Assembly: GCF_914484835.1 (NCBI RefSeq)
Contig: NZ_CAJZAR010000077.1
Location: forward strand, 145 to 64,144
Source of the DNA: Paraburkholderia tropica
Lineage (GTDB): Bacteria; Pseudomonadota; Gammaproteobacteria; Burkholderiales; Burkholderiaceae
DNA length: 64,000 nucleotides
Direction of reading: 5' to 3'
Shown here piece after piece: positions 56,337 to 64,000 of this stretch (the stretch's first letter is position 1; each line of letters begins with the position of its first letter). A model generated the notes under the pieces. It made no database searches. It was not told the DNA's origin and was given only the letters and a program-made list of their open reading frames with translations. A program made the translations under genes and the position numbers.

Positions 56337-57272
56337 ATGACGAATCTGGTAATTGCAGAACACGACAATCAGTCGATCAAAGCCGCGACGCTGAATACGG
56401 TTGCAGCGGCGCAGAAAATGGGCGGCGATGTGCATGTGCTGATCGCGGGTTATAACGCGCAAGCGGCGGCGGATGCGGCGGCGAAAATCGTCGGTGTTTC
56501 CAAAGTACTGCTCGCCGATGCGCCCCAACTCGAACAAGGTCTCGCGGAAAACATCGAAGCGACGGTTCTTTCCATCGCGAAGCAGTATTCGCATATTCTC
56601 GCGCCCGCTACTGCGAGCGGCAAAAACGTCACGCCGCGTATCGCCGCGAAACTCGACGTCGCGCAGATCAGCGACATCACGGCGGTCGAGAATGCCGATA
56701 CCTTCGAGCGTCCGATCTACGCCGGTAACGCCATCGCGACCGTGCAATCGCAAGACGCGATCAAGGTGATCACGGTTCGCACCACGGCGTTCGATGCGGT
56801 CGCGTCGGAAGGCGGCAACGCGCCGGTAGAAAAAATCGAAGCAGCAGCAGACAACGGCAAATCGCAATTCGTCAACCGCGAAGTCACGAAGCTCGACCGC
56901 CCCGAACTCACGAGCGCGAAGATCATCGTCTCGGGCGGTCGCGGTCTGGGCAGCGGCGAGAACTACACCAAGGTGCTCGAACCGCTCGCCGACAAACTCA
57001 ACGCCGCGCTCGGCGCATCGCGCGCCGCCGTCGACGCGGGCTATGTGCCGAACGATTATCAGGTCGGTCAAACCGGCAAGATCGTCGCGCCGCAGTTGTA
57101 CGTGGCCGTCGGCATTTCCGGCGCGATTCAACATCTGGCAGGCATGAAAGACTCTAAGGTGATCGTCGCGATCAACAAGGACGAAGAAGCGCCGATCTTC
57201 ACGGTGGCCGATTACGGTCTCGTCGGCGATCTGTTCACGGCTGTGCCGGAACTCGTGAGCACGCTCGACTAA
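56337..57272 (+). CDS. etfA: Electron transfer flavoprotein alpha subunit
   Basis: 311 residues. N-terminal nucleotide-like domain, C-terminal FAD domain with SGGRGLGSGENY near 200, the Arg and Ser/Thr contacts in YQVGQTGKIVAPQLYVAVGISGAIQH (landmark VGQTGKIVAPQLY) and INKDEEAPIF near 282. ATG 56337 lies 11 bp after GGAG in the etfB stop region; an in-frame GTG at 56319 is less likely. Same relaxed codon use as etfB. Ends the acyl-CoA cluster. Confidence 0.93.
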   Translation: MTNLVIAEHDNQSIKAATLNTVAAAQKMGGDVHVLIAGYNAQAAADAAAKIVGVSKVLLADAPQLEQGLAENIEATVLSIAKQYSHILAPATASGKNVTPRIAAKLDVAQISDITAVENADTFERPIYAGNAIATVQSQDAIKVITVRTTAFDAVASEGGNAPVEKIEAAADNGKSQFVNREVTKLDRPELTSAKIIVSGGRGLGSGENYTKVLEPLADKLNAALGASRAAVDAGYVPNDYQVGQTGKIVAPQLYVAVGISGAIQHLAGMKDSKVIVAINKDEEAPIFTVADYGLVGDLFTAVPELVSTLD

Positions 57273-57469
57273 AACCTGAAACCCGCAGCACGCAGCACCC
57301 AATAAAAACAACGCGCATCAACACCAGCGCGCGCCGCCCCGCTCCATCGCGGCGCGGCGCACTCATAAAAACACAGCGTTCCCGTCGGAGAAAGTGTCAG
57401 GCAACCCCGTAAAGGTGGCCCGGCCCCGTTCGTCCGTCGCCATCTGGCGGCACTGGCAAGGAGACACCT

Positions 57470-57793
57470 ATGGCCTCATCCTCGATCGACACGATCAAGG
57501 CGCATCCCGAGTACCGGCAGCTCGCCGCGGCACGCCGCCGCTTCAGCTTCTCGCTCACCGCGCTCATGATCGCCCTGTATTACGGCTTCATCCTGATCGT
57601 CGCGCTCGCGCCGCATCAGCTTGCGCATCCGCTCTATGCGGGTGCTACGACGAGCATCGGCATCATCGTCGGCGTGGGCATCATTCTCGGCGCCATCGCG
57701 CTGACCGGTCTTTACGTGCTGCGCGCGAATCGCCGCTTCGACCCGGCCATGCGCGCGCTGATCGCCCGGCTGCAACACGAGGTGACGGCATGA
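57470..57793 (+). CDS. yjcH: DUF485 (YjcH-like) small membrane protein
   Basis: 107 residues with two membrane helices (about 28-48 and 60-82) and the DUF485 opening [19 protein letters not shown]. In many genomes it is coupled to the acetate/cation symporter, as here: its stop overlaps the next start (ATGATG). AAGGAGAC precedes the ATG. Exact role unknown, probably needed for symporter function or assembly. Confidence 0.9.
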   Translation: MASSSIDTIKAHPEYRQLAAARRRFSFSLTALMIALYYGFILIVALAPHQLAHPLYAGATTSIGIIVGVGIILGAIALTGLYVLRANRRFDPAMRALIARLQHEVTA

Positions 57794-59505
57794 TGCGCTC
57801 GCTTCATTCGCTTCGCTCCTTCACCGCGCTCGCCCTCGGCGGCACGCTCGCCACGGCCGCCGCGCTCGCGCACGCCAACGTGCCCGCAGGCCCGGCCGCG
57901 CCGATGCCGCCGCATCAGCACAATCCCGTCGCCATCGGCATGTTCCTGCTGTTCGTGCTCGTCACGCTCGGCATCACGCAATGGGCCGCGCGCCGCACGC
58001 GCACCACGCGCGACTTCTACACGGGCGGCGGCGGCATCACCGGCTTCCAGAACGGCCTCGCCATCGCGGGCGATTACATGTCGGCGGCCTCGTTCCTCGG
58101 GCTCTCGGGCATGGTGTTCATCTTCGGCTTCGACGGCCTGATCTACTCGATCGGCTTTCTCGTCGGCTGGCCGTTCGTGATGTTCCTGATCGCTGAACCG
58201 CTGCGCAATCTCGGCAAGTTCACCTTCGCCGACGTGGTCGCCTACCGCTTCGCGCAAGGCCCGATCCGCATGATGACCTCGGCCAATTCGCTCGTCGTGG
58301 TGATCTTCTATCTGGTCGTGCAGATGGTGGGCGCGGGCAAGCTGATCGAGCTGCTGTTCGGCCTCGACTACTGGATCGCCGAAATCGTGGTGGGCGCGCT
58401 GATGGTGATCTACGTGTTCTTCGGCGGCATGACCGCGACCACGTGGGTGCAGCTCATCAAGGCCGCGCTGCTGCTGTGCGGCGCGACCTTCATGGCGATT
58501 CTCGCGCTCGCGCATTTCGGCTTCAGCCCGAACGAGATGTTCCGCCAGGCCGTGAACGTGCATCCGGGCGCGCTCAGCATCATGGCGCCGGGCAAGCTGA
58601 TCCGCGACCCGCTCAACGCGCTCTCGCTCGGCATTGCGCTGATGTTCGGCACGGCGGGCTTCCCGCACATTCTGATGCGCTTTTTCACGGTGCCGAACGC
58701 GAAGGAAGCGCGCAAGTCGGTGTTCTACGCGACCGGTTTCATCGGCTATTTTTATCTGCTGACCTTCGTGATCGGCTTTTCGGCGATCGCGCTGCTCGCG
58801 CAGCATCCCGAGTTCTTCCGCCTCGACGCCGACGGCCACTTCAACCTGACCAGCGATCTGCTCGGCGGCTCGAACATGGTGGCCGTGAAGCTCGCGCAGG
58901 CAGTGGGCGGCAACCTGTTCTACGGCTTCATCGCGGCGGTCACGTTCGCGACGATCCTCGCCGTGGTGGCGGGTCTCACGCTCTCGGGCGCGACCACCGT
59001 TTCGCACGACCTCTACGCAAGCTGGCTCGCGCGCGGACGCAAGGACGAACGCCGCGAAATGCGCATCTCGCGCGTGGCGACGCTCACGCTCAGCGTGATC
59101 GCCATCGGCCTCGGCATTTTGTTCGAGCATGCGAACGTGGCGTTTCTCGTCGGTCTCGTCGCGGCCGTGGCGGCCAGCGCCAACTTCCCGGTGCTCGTGA
59201 TGTCGATCTTCTGGCGCGGCATGACCACGCGCGGCGCGGTGGCGGGCGGCGCGCTCGGCCTCTCGGCTTCGGTGCTGCTCACGCTGTTCTCGAAGTCGGT
59301 GTGGGTCGACGTGCTGCATCACGCGCACGCGCTCGTCATGCTCGACAACCCGGCGCTCATTTCGGTGCCGCTCGCGTTCATCGGCATCTGGGCGGTCTCG
59401 CGCCTCGACACCAGCGCGCGCGCCCGTAAGGAACGCGAGGCGTTCGCGGCCCAGGAGTTCTACGGCCAGACCGGCCTGCTGCCGATGGAGGCCGTCAAGC
59501 ACTGA
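57790..59505 (+). CDS. actP: Solute/sodium symporter, ActP-type acetate permease
   Basis: 571 residues, 13-14 membrane helices, SSS family. A signal-like N-terminus (ALAHA) precedes the first helix. Signatures: [33 protein letters not shown] (landmark [16 protein letters not shown]) and [15 protein letters not shown] near 290. It should import acetate or another short carboxylate with Na+ or H+. No acetyl-CoA synthetase is adjacent. It may serve the acyl-CoA cluster next door but that is only inference. Confidence 0.9.
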   Translation: MMRSLHSLRSFTALALGGTLATAAALAHANVPAGPAAPMPPHQHNPVAIGMFLLFVLVTLGITQWAARRTRTTRDFYTGGGGITGFQNGLAIAGDYMSAASFLGLSGMVFIFGFDGLIYSIGFLVGWPFVMFLIAEPLRNLGKFTFADVVAYRFAQGPIRMMTSANSLVVVIFYLVVQMVGAGKLIELLFGLDYWIAEIVVGALMVIYVFFGGMTATTWVQLIKAALLLCGATFMAILALAHFGFSPNEMFRQAVNVHPGALSIMAPGKLIRDPLNALSLGIALMFGTAGFPHILMRFFTVPNAKEARKSVFYATGFIGYFYLLTFVIGFSAIALLAQHPEFFRLDADGHFNLTSDLLGGSNMVAVKLAQAVGGNLFYGFIAAVTFATILAVVAGLTLSGATTVSHDLYASWLARGRKDERREMRISRVATLTLSVIAIGLGILFEHANVAFLVGLVAAVAASANFPVLVMSIFWRGMTTRGAVAGGALGLSASVLLTLFSKSVWVDVLHHAHALVMLDNPALISVPLAFIGIWAVSRLDTSARARKEREAFAAQEFYGQTGLLPMEAVKH

Positions 59506-59543
59506 GACGCCGATGCCGCCGCCGCGCGCGGCGGCCGCTCTCG

Positions 59544-59585
59544 CGCCCCGCAGCGCGTGCCTCGCGCACGCCGCGGGGCGTTTTT
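59544..59585 (+). terminator. Rho-independent terminator after actP
   Basis: CGCCCCGC (59544-59551) pairs with GCGGGGCG (59573-59580) with additional inner GC pairing, then five Ts (59581-59585). Confidence 0.8.
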
Positions 59586-59813
59586 CATGGGCGCGGCGGG
59601 GTCGATGCGGATGCGGCGGGCGCAACCCGCCGCCCGTCCATGGCGCGCCCGGAGCGCCACCGCGCGCGCAAATCCGACCCCGGTTATATTGCGGATGGGA
59701 CGCCGCGCGTTTCGCTCCCAGCGCAACGACGTCGATGACGTCGATGACGCTACGCGCCGCGCCCCACGCCAACCCACCGCCGCGCCGCCCGCGCGGCTCC
59801 CAGCCGAGCGTCG

Positions 59814-61865
59814 ATGGAGCACGCCTACGTCCACCTGCTGCACCTGCTCGCCGAGTATCCCGGCTGGACGCTCGCGTTCGTGCTGTTCGCGGCGTTCGTC
59901 GAATCGCTCGCGCTCGTCGGCACGTTCTTTCCGGGCAGCACGGCGATGTTCATCGCGGGCGCCTTCGCGGGCACGGGCGCGCTCAATCTCGGCTGGCTGT
60001 TCGTCTGCGCGATCGTGGGCGCGGTGGGCGGCGACGCACTGAGCTTCTGGCTCGGCCGCCGCTACTGCGACTCCATCGTCAAGATCTGGCCGTTCAGCCG
60101 CCACCCCGAAATCCTCGAAAAAGCCGAAGCCTACTTCGCGCGCCACGGCACGCGCAGCGTGATCCTCGCGCGCTTCGTCGGGCCGCTGCGCGCCGTGGTG
60201 CCGATCGTCGCGGGCATGGCGGGCATGACGCCGATGCGCTTTTTCGTCATGAACGTGATCTCCGCGCTGGTCTGGGCGCCCGCGCATATCGTGCCGGGCG
60301 TGGTGTTCGGCGCGTCGCTGCAACTGGCGGGCGCGGTGTCGTTCCGGCTCGTGGTCGCGCTCGCGATGATCGCGCTCGCGCTCTGGCTGATCTGGCGCTT
60401 CACGCACGTGCTGCTCGTGCATCTGGACCAATGGGCGAGCGCTTCGCGGCTCGGCGCGGCGCACTGGGCCTCGCGCCACGGCCAAAGCGCGGCGGCGCGG
60501 CGCATCGCGCGCCTGCTCGATCCGAAGCAGCCCGCGCTCGGCGCCGTGCTGGTGGTGACGGCGCTGGTGCCGCTGTGCGCGGCCGTGTTCTCGTACGTGC
60601 TGAGCAATCTGCTGCGCGGCGATCCGCTCGTGCAGGTCGACCAGTCGGTGCGCCTCTTCCTGCATTCGATCCACACCACCTGGGCCGACGACGTGCTCGC
60701 GCGCGTCGAAACGCTCGGCAGCAATCTCACGCTCGCGATGCTGGTCGTGACCGTGACGGCCTGGATGGCGCTCGAGCGGCGCTGGCGCACCATCGCGTAC
60801 TGGATGCTGGCCGCGGGCGTCTCGCAGGTGCTGATCCTGCTGCTGCGCATCCTGATCCATCACGACGTGGGCGCGGCGGCGCACGTGGGCGCGTATGTGT
60901 TTCCGAGCGACCGCGTGGCGTCGATGGTGATCGTCTACGGCTTCATGATGTTCCTGCTGGTGCGGCGCGCGAACATGCCGCAGGCCGCCATCGTGGCGAC
61001 GCTCGGCAACGCGATCGTGGTGTCGGTGACCTTCGCGGGCCTCTACTTCGACCGCTTCCTGTTCTCCGATGCGATCGGCGGCGCGGCCTTCGCCTCGATC
61101 TGGGTCGCGGCGGTCGTGCTGCTGTCGCTGTGGCGCTATCCGCAGCGTCCGCCCGAGCGCAACGTCATGCCGTCGATCGTGCTCGCGGTGCTGGTGCTGG
61201 CGTTCGTGCTGCAGGGCGGCGCGGCCGAGCGCGAGGCCGCCGTCGAGTCGCGCGAGCAGGAACCGCCCGTGATCGTGAGCCAGATGGCGTGGACCGACAC
61301 GCTCTGGCGCACCTTCGCGTGCTACCGCGTGGACATGAAAGGCGAGCGCCGCGAGCCGATGACGCTCCAGTGGGCCGCCAGCGCCGCCGACCTGCGCCGC
61401 GCGCTGCGCGACGCGGGCTGGAGCGAGGGGGCGCGGTTCACGGTGAAAAGCGTGCTCTCGCTGGTCGCGCCGAACGTCGACGCACTCTCGCTGCCGCTGC
61501 TGCCGAAGCTGAACAACGGCCAGCCGTCGCCGCTGATGTTCGCGCGCCTGCATCTGCCCGACGATCCGCAGCGGCCCGGCAGCCGCCGCGACGTGCTGCG
61601 CTTCTGGCCGACCGGCTATGCGCTCGCGCCCGGCGACACACCGATCTGGGTCGGCTCGCTCGTCCACGAGCGGCTGCGGCGCGCGTCCTGGCCGTTCAAC
61701 GTGCTGACCACCTACGTGGACCGCGACAACGACGGCAGCGACCGCGTGCGCCGCCCCGACCTCGCCGCGCCCGGCGAGCCGCCCGGCTGGCACGTGCTGA
61801 CGATGCCCGGCAGCGAAGGCTGCGAGGGCCGTCCGGTGATGCTGATCATTTCCGGCAGCCGCTGA
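59814..61865 (+). CDS. DedA - PAP2-like - LssY C-terminal fusion membrane protein with degenerate PAP2 active site
   Basis: 683 residues, three domains. DedA (about 15-200): EYPGWTLAFVLFAAFVESL opening, FFPGS (38-42) and ARFVGPLRAVVP (119-130), typical of undecaprenyl/phospholipid flippase-type DedA proteins. PAP2-like membrane domain (240-440): each catalytic motif is lost, with PSDR (364-367) instead of PSGH, LRILIHH instead of KxxxxxxRP, and the SRxxxxxH position reading A-G-F before the retained SDAIGG. LssY C-terminal domain (about 480-680), exported or cytosolic. Intact relatives dephosphorylate lipid phosphates; this one probably does not. No clear Shine-Dalgarno precedes the ATG. Confidence 0.85.
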   Translation: MEHAYVHLLHLLAEYPGWTLAFVLFAAFVESLALVGTFFPGSTAMFIAGAFAGTGALNLGWLFVCAIVGAVGGDALSFWLGRRYCDSIVKIWPFSRHPEILEKAEAYFARHGTRSVILARFVGPLRAVVPIVAGMAGMTPMRFFVMNVISALVWAPAHIVPGVVFGASLQLAGAVSFRLVVALAMIALALWLIWRFTHVLLVHLDQWASASRLGAAHWASRHGQSAAARRIARLLDPKQPALGAVLVVTALVPLCAAVFSYVLSNLLRGDPLVQVDQSVRLFLHSIHTTWADDVLARVETLGSNLTLAMLVVTVTAWMALERRWRTIAYWMLAAGVSQVLILLLRILIHHDVGAAAHVGAYVFPSDRVASMVIVYGFMMFLLVRRANMPQAAIVATLGNAIVVSVTFAGLYFDRFLFSDAIGGAAFASIWVAAVVLLSLWRYPQRPPERNVMPSIVLAVLVLAFVLQGGAAEREAAVESREQEPPVIVSQMAWTDTLWRTFACYRVDMKGERREPMTLQWAASAADLRRALRDAGWSEGARFTVKSVLSLVAPNVDALSLPLLPKLNNGQPSPLMFARLHLPDDPQRPGSRRDVLRFWPTGYALAPGDTPIWVGSLVHERLRRASWPFNVLTTYVDRDNDGSDRVRRPDLAAPGEPPGWHVLTMPGSEGCEGRPVMLIISGSR

Positions 61866-61914
61866 ATTCGCGCGGCGCGCCGCCCGGCGGCTACGGCATT
61901 GGGCATGCGCCCCG

Positions 61915-62187
61915 CTAAGCGTGCGACTCGGCCCAGCTGCCGGTGGCGTGAAAGCGGTCGATGCGCGAGCGAGCGTCGGCGTAAGCGGCGTCGAGCGCCG
62001 CGTCCGGCCCGATGTAATTGCGCATCAGATCGTGAAAGCGCACGCTGCGCCCGTCCAGATGCGCATCCGCGCCGTGCCGGCAGATATAGCCGCTGTAGTG
62101 GAACAGCGGCTCGGGCGAGCGTGGCCCGAATGCCGGAATCGGCAGCACCCAGATTTCGAAGCCTTCATGTTCGGTGTGATCCCACAT
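61915..62187 (-). CDS. Hypothetical protein, small and soluble
   Basis: 90 residues, rich in Asp, His, Arg and aromatics, without signal peptide or helix. Opens MWDHTEHEGFEIWVLPIP, continues FHYSGYICRHGAD and ends in a charged helix. GGAGAG precedes the ATG at normal spacing and codon bias is good, so it is probably real. No family recognised. Convergent with the DedA fusion, divergent from the peroxidase. Confidence 0.65.
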   Translation of the reverse strand: MWDHTEHEGFEIWVLPIPAFGPRSPEPLFHYSGYICRHGADAHLDGRSVRFHDLMRNYIGPDAALDAAYADARSRIDRFHATGSWAESHA

Positions 62188-62410
62188 GGCTGCTCTCTCC
62201 GCTGACAGGACAGGGCTATCGTCGCACGCGCGCCTTTTACCTGCAAACCGCCCGTTTCCGCGAGTTTGATTACACTATGCGGCACTGGCCCCCACGCTCC
62301 CCGCGCGCGCCCGGCAGGGAACCGAAAGCTTCCCGCCGCGCGCGTCGCACGCTGCGTGCGCGGCACCGAATCCGCATCCGACTCCGACTCCACGAGCGAA
62401 ACCCCACACC

Positions 62411-63502
62411 ATGACGCCGGCCTCACTCACGCAGGAACCGCAGTCCGTCTCCAGCGCCGTCACCCGCAGCGCCTTCTTCATCGTCCTGTCCGTCAACGAG
62501 GATGCCGCCAGCCGCGCCGCCGTGCGCGCCTGGTGCGCGGACGTCGCCAATCTCGTGCGCGCCGTGGGCAAGCGCGTGCCCGCCGGCAACCTCTCGTGCG
62601 TGGTCGGCTTTTCGTCCGACGCATGGGACAAGCTGTTCGGCGAGCCGCGTCCCGCCGAGCTGCACCCGTTCCGCGAGTTCGGCAAGGGCGAGCGCGTGGC
62701 CGTCGCCACGCCGGGCGACATCCTGCTGCACATTCGCGCCGACGAAACCGACCTCTGCTTCGAGCTCGCCACGCAGCTCATGAAGAAGCTCGACGGCGCG
62801 GTCACGACCGAGGACGAAGTGCACGGCTTCCGCAACTTCGACATGCGCGCGATGATCGGCTTCGTCGACGGCACCGAGAATCCGACCGGCAACGAAGCGG
62901 TCCATTTCACCGTGATCGGCGAAAACGAGGACCCGGACTTCTGCGGCGGCAGCTACGTGCTGGTGCAGAAGTACCTGCACGACATGAAGGGCTGGAACGC
63001 GCTGCCCGTGGAAGCGCAGGAACACATCATCGGGCGCACCAAGCTGCAGGACATCGAACTCGACGAAGACGTGAAGCCGAGCTGGTCGCATAGCTCGCTG
63101 ACCACGCTCGACGACGCCGACGGCAACGAGATCAAGATCCTGCGCGACAACATGCCGTTCGGCCGGCCGGGCTCGGGCGAATTCGGCACGTATTTCATCG
63201 GCTATGCGCGCACGCCCGCGCCCATCGAGCAGATGCTGGAAAACATGTTCGTCGGAGTGCCGCCGGGCAATTACGACCGCCTGCTCGACTTCAGCCGCGC
63301 CGTCACCGGTGGGCTGTTCTTCGTGCCGTCGCAGCCGCTGCTCGAAGCGCTCGCGGACCACGAGCCGGGCACGGCCGCCACGATCGACACCATCGACACG
63401 CCGGACGCCTCCGCGCCGGACACGGAAACCGAGACGGCCGCCGCGAACGCGGACGGCTCGCTCACCATCGGATCACTCAAAGGAGCACCCCGGTATGAAT
63501 AA
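62411..63502 (+). CDS. DyP-type heme peroxidase with encapsulin cargo-loading peptide
   Basis: 363 residues. GFVDGTENP (150-158) holds the distal Asp153; His226 (PSWSHSS) is the proximal heme ligand and Arg245 (ILRDNMPFG) the distal arginine, close to the numbering of Rhodococcus DypB. After a flexible Asp/Thr/Ala-rich linker (about 317-347) the C-terminus is DGSLTIGSLKG (348-358), the cargo peptide that binds the inner wall of encapsulin shells. It oxidises dyes, phenols or lignin fragments with H2O2; the natural substrate is unknown. Its stop overlaps the encapsulin start. Confidence 0.95.
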   Translation: MTPASLTQEPQSVSSAVTRSAFFIVLSVNEDAASRAAVRAWCADVANLVRAVGKRVPAGNLSCVVGFSSDAWDKLFGEPRPAELHPFREFGKGERVAVATPGDILLHIRADETDLCFELATQLMKKLDGAVTTEDEVHGFRNFDMRAMIGFVDGTENPTGNEAVHFTVIGENEDPDFCGGSYVLVQKYLHDMKGWNALPVEAQEHIIGRTKLQDIELDEDVKPSWSHSSLTTLDDADGNEIKILRDNMPFGRPGSGEFGTYFIGYARTPAPIEQMLENMFVGVPPGNYDRLLDFSRAVTGGLFFVPSQPLLEALADHEPGTAATIDTIDTPDASAPDTETETAAANADGSLTIGSLKGAPRYE

Positions 63503-64000
63503 CCTGCATCGCGAGCTGGCGCCCATTTCCACGGCCGCGTGGTCGCAGATCGAAGAAGAAGTCGCGCGCACCTTCAAGCGCTCGCTCGCGGGCCGCCGCG
63601 TCGTGGACGTGAACGGCCCCGGCGGCGCGGCGCTCGCCGCGGTCGGCACCGGTCACCAGAACGGCATCGAAGCGCCGTTCGATGGCATTCGCGCGCGCCA
63701 GCGCGAAGTGAAGGCGATCGTCGAACTGCGCGTGCCGTTCGAACTCTCGCGCGACGCCATCGACGACGTCGAGCGCGTCGCGGACGACTCCGACTGGCAA
63801 CCCGCGAAGGACGCGGCCACGCGCCTCGCGTTCGCCGAAGACCGCGCGATCTTCGACGGCTACAAGGCCGCGCAGATCACGGGCATTCGCGAAGGCACGT
63901 CGAACCCGCTGCTGCCGCTGCCCGCCGATATCGCCGAGTACCCGACGGTCATCGCCAAGGCGCTCGAACAGCTGCGCCTGCAAGGCGTGGACGGCCCGTA
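63495..64000 (+). CDS. Encapsulin shell protein, family 1 (N-terminal part, cut by the window end)
   Basis: 168 codons are visible; the gene runs off the right edge. It begins MNNLHRELAPISTAAW, then EEVARTFKRSLAGRRVVDV and PLPADIAEYP, the HK97-fold encapsulin (linocin/CFP29) N-terminus, including the helix that binds cargo peptides. Subunits assemble into a protein nanocompartment. ATG 63495 follows AAAGGAG and overlaps the peroxidase stop by eight bases, so shell and cargo are co-translated. Confidence 0.95.
   Translation, partial: MNNLHRELAPISTAAWSQIEEEVARTFKRSLAGRRVVDVNGPGGAALAAVGTGHQNGIEAPFDGIRARQREVKAIVELRVPFELSRDAIDDVERVADDSDWQPAKDAATRLAFAEDRAIFDGYKAAQITGIREGTSNPLLPLPADIAEYPTVIAKALEQLRLQGVDGP

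Noticed and set aside
59460-61793. 777-residue minus-strand frame opposite the DedA fusion
   Set aside because: Antisense shadow with low-complexity Arg/His/Glu runs.
1-64000. tRNA, rRNA or CRISPR arrays
   Set aside because: Looked for T-loop motifs, rRNA-like stretches and regularly spaced repeats; none were seen by eye.

Overview
The window is high-GC, densely coded bacterial DNA. Its gene families and gene orders fit a Burkholderiaceae genome of the Paraburkholderia/Burkholderia type: DUF4148 proteins, a fused PhaAB antiporter, a lutA-lutC-lutB-lldP cluster, NodT-HlyD-RbbA-YhhJ efflux and a PimC/PimD-like acyl-CoA cluster. This taxonomic call is inferred from gene content; no rRNA or tRNA gene was seen.

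Layout. 1-3.3 kb: end of a molybdenum hydroxylase large subunit, a MocA-like nucleotidyltransferase, small secreted or proline-rich proteins, and a PepSY membrane protein behind a Fur-like promoter. 3.4-7.4 kb: a three-gene minus-strand phosphonate biosynthesis operon (PEP mutase fused to a nucleotidyltransferase, phosphonopyruvate decarboxylase, AEP transaminase) ending in a strong shared terminator. 8-15 kb: chemoreceptor, second FtsI-type transpeptidase, DUF4148 protein, Crp/Fnr regulator and divergent acyl-CoA synthetase. 15.5-17.6 kb: a lower-GC stretch with a ClpP-like/LprI-like fusion protein, an orphan terminator and a C4-antisense-like RNA. 17.6-27 kb: YigZ, zinc alcohol dehydrogenase, small unknown proteins, a diguanylate cyclase, a Pit phosphate transporter convergent with PPK2, and a VOC protein. 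27-33 kb: a FadR-type regulator divergent from the L-lactate utilisation operon. 34-41 kb: a four-gene ABC/tripartite efflux operon. 41-47.3 kb: a six-gene Mrp/Pha cation/proton antiporter operon. 47.7-57.3 kb: a DUF4397 lipoprotein, then a LysR regulator divergent from an acyl-CoA (probably dicarboxylate) beta-oxidation cluster ending in etfBA. 57.4-64 kb: a DUF485/ActP-type symporter pair, a DedA-PAP2-LssY fusion whose PAP2 active site is lost, and a DyP peroxidase carrying an encapsulin cargo tag next to the encapsulin shell gene, which runs off the window.

Working together. The phosphonate operon can take PEP to 2-aminoethylphosphonate and has a fused domain that may make CMP-AEP, but no acceptor transferase lies in the window. 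Pit import and PPK2 link phosphate uptake to polyphosphate. Lactate uptake and oxidation are under one GntR regulator with palindromic operators. The acyl-CoA cluster combines CoA transfer, two dehydrogenase subunits, hydratase/3-hydroxyacyl dehydrogenase and its own electron-transfer flavoprotein.
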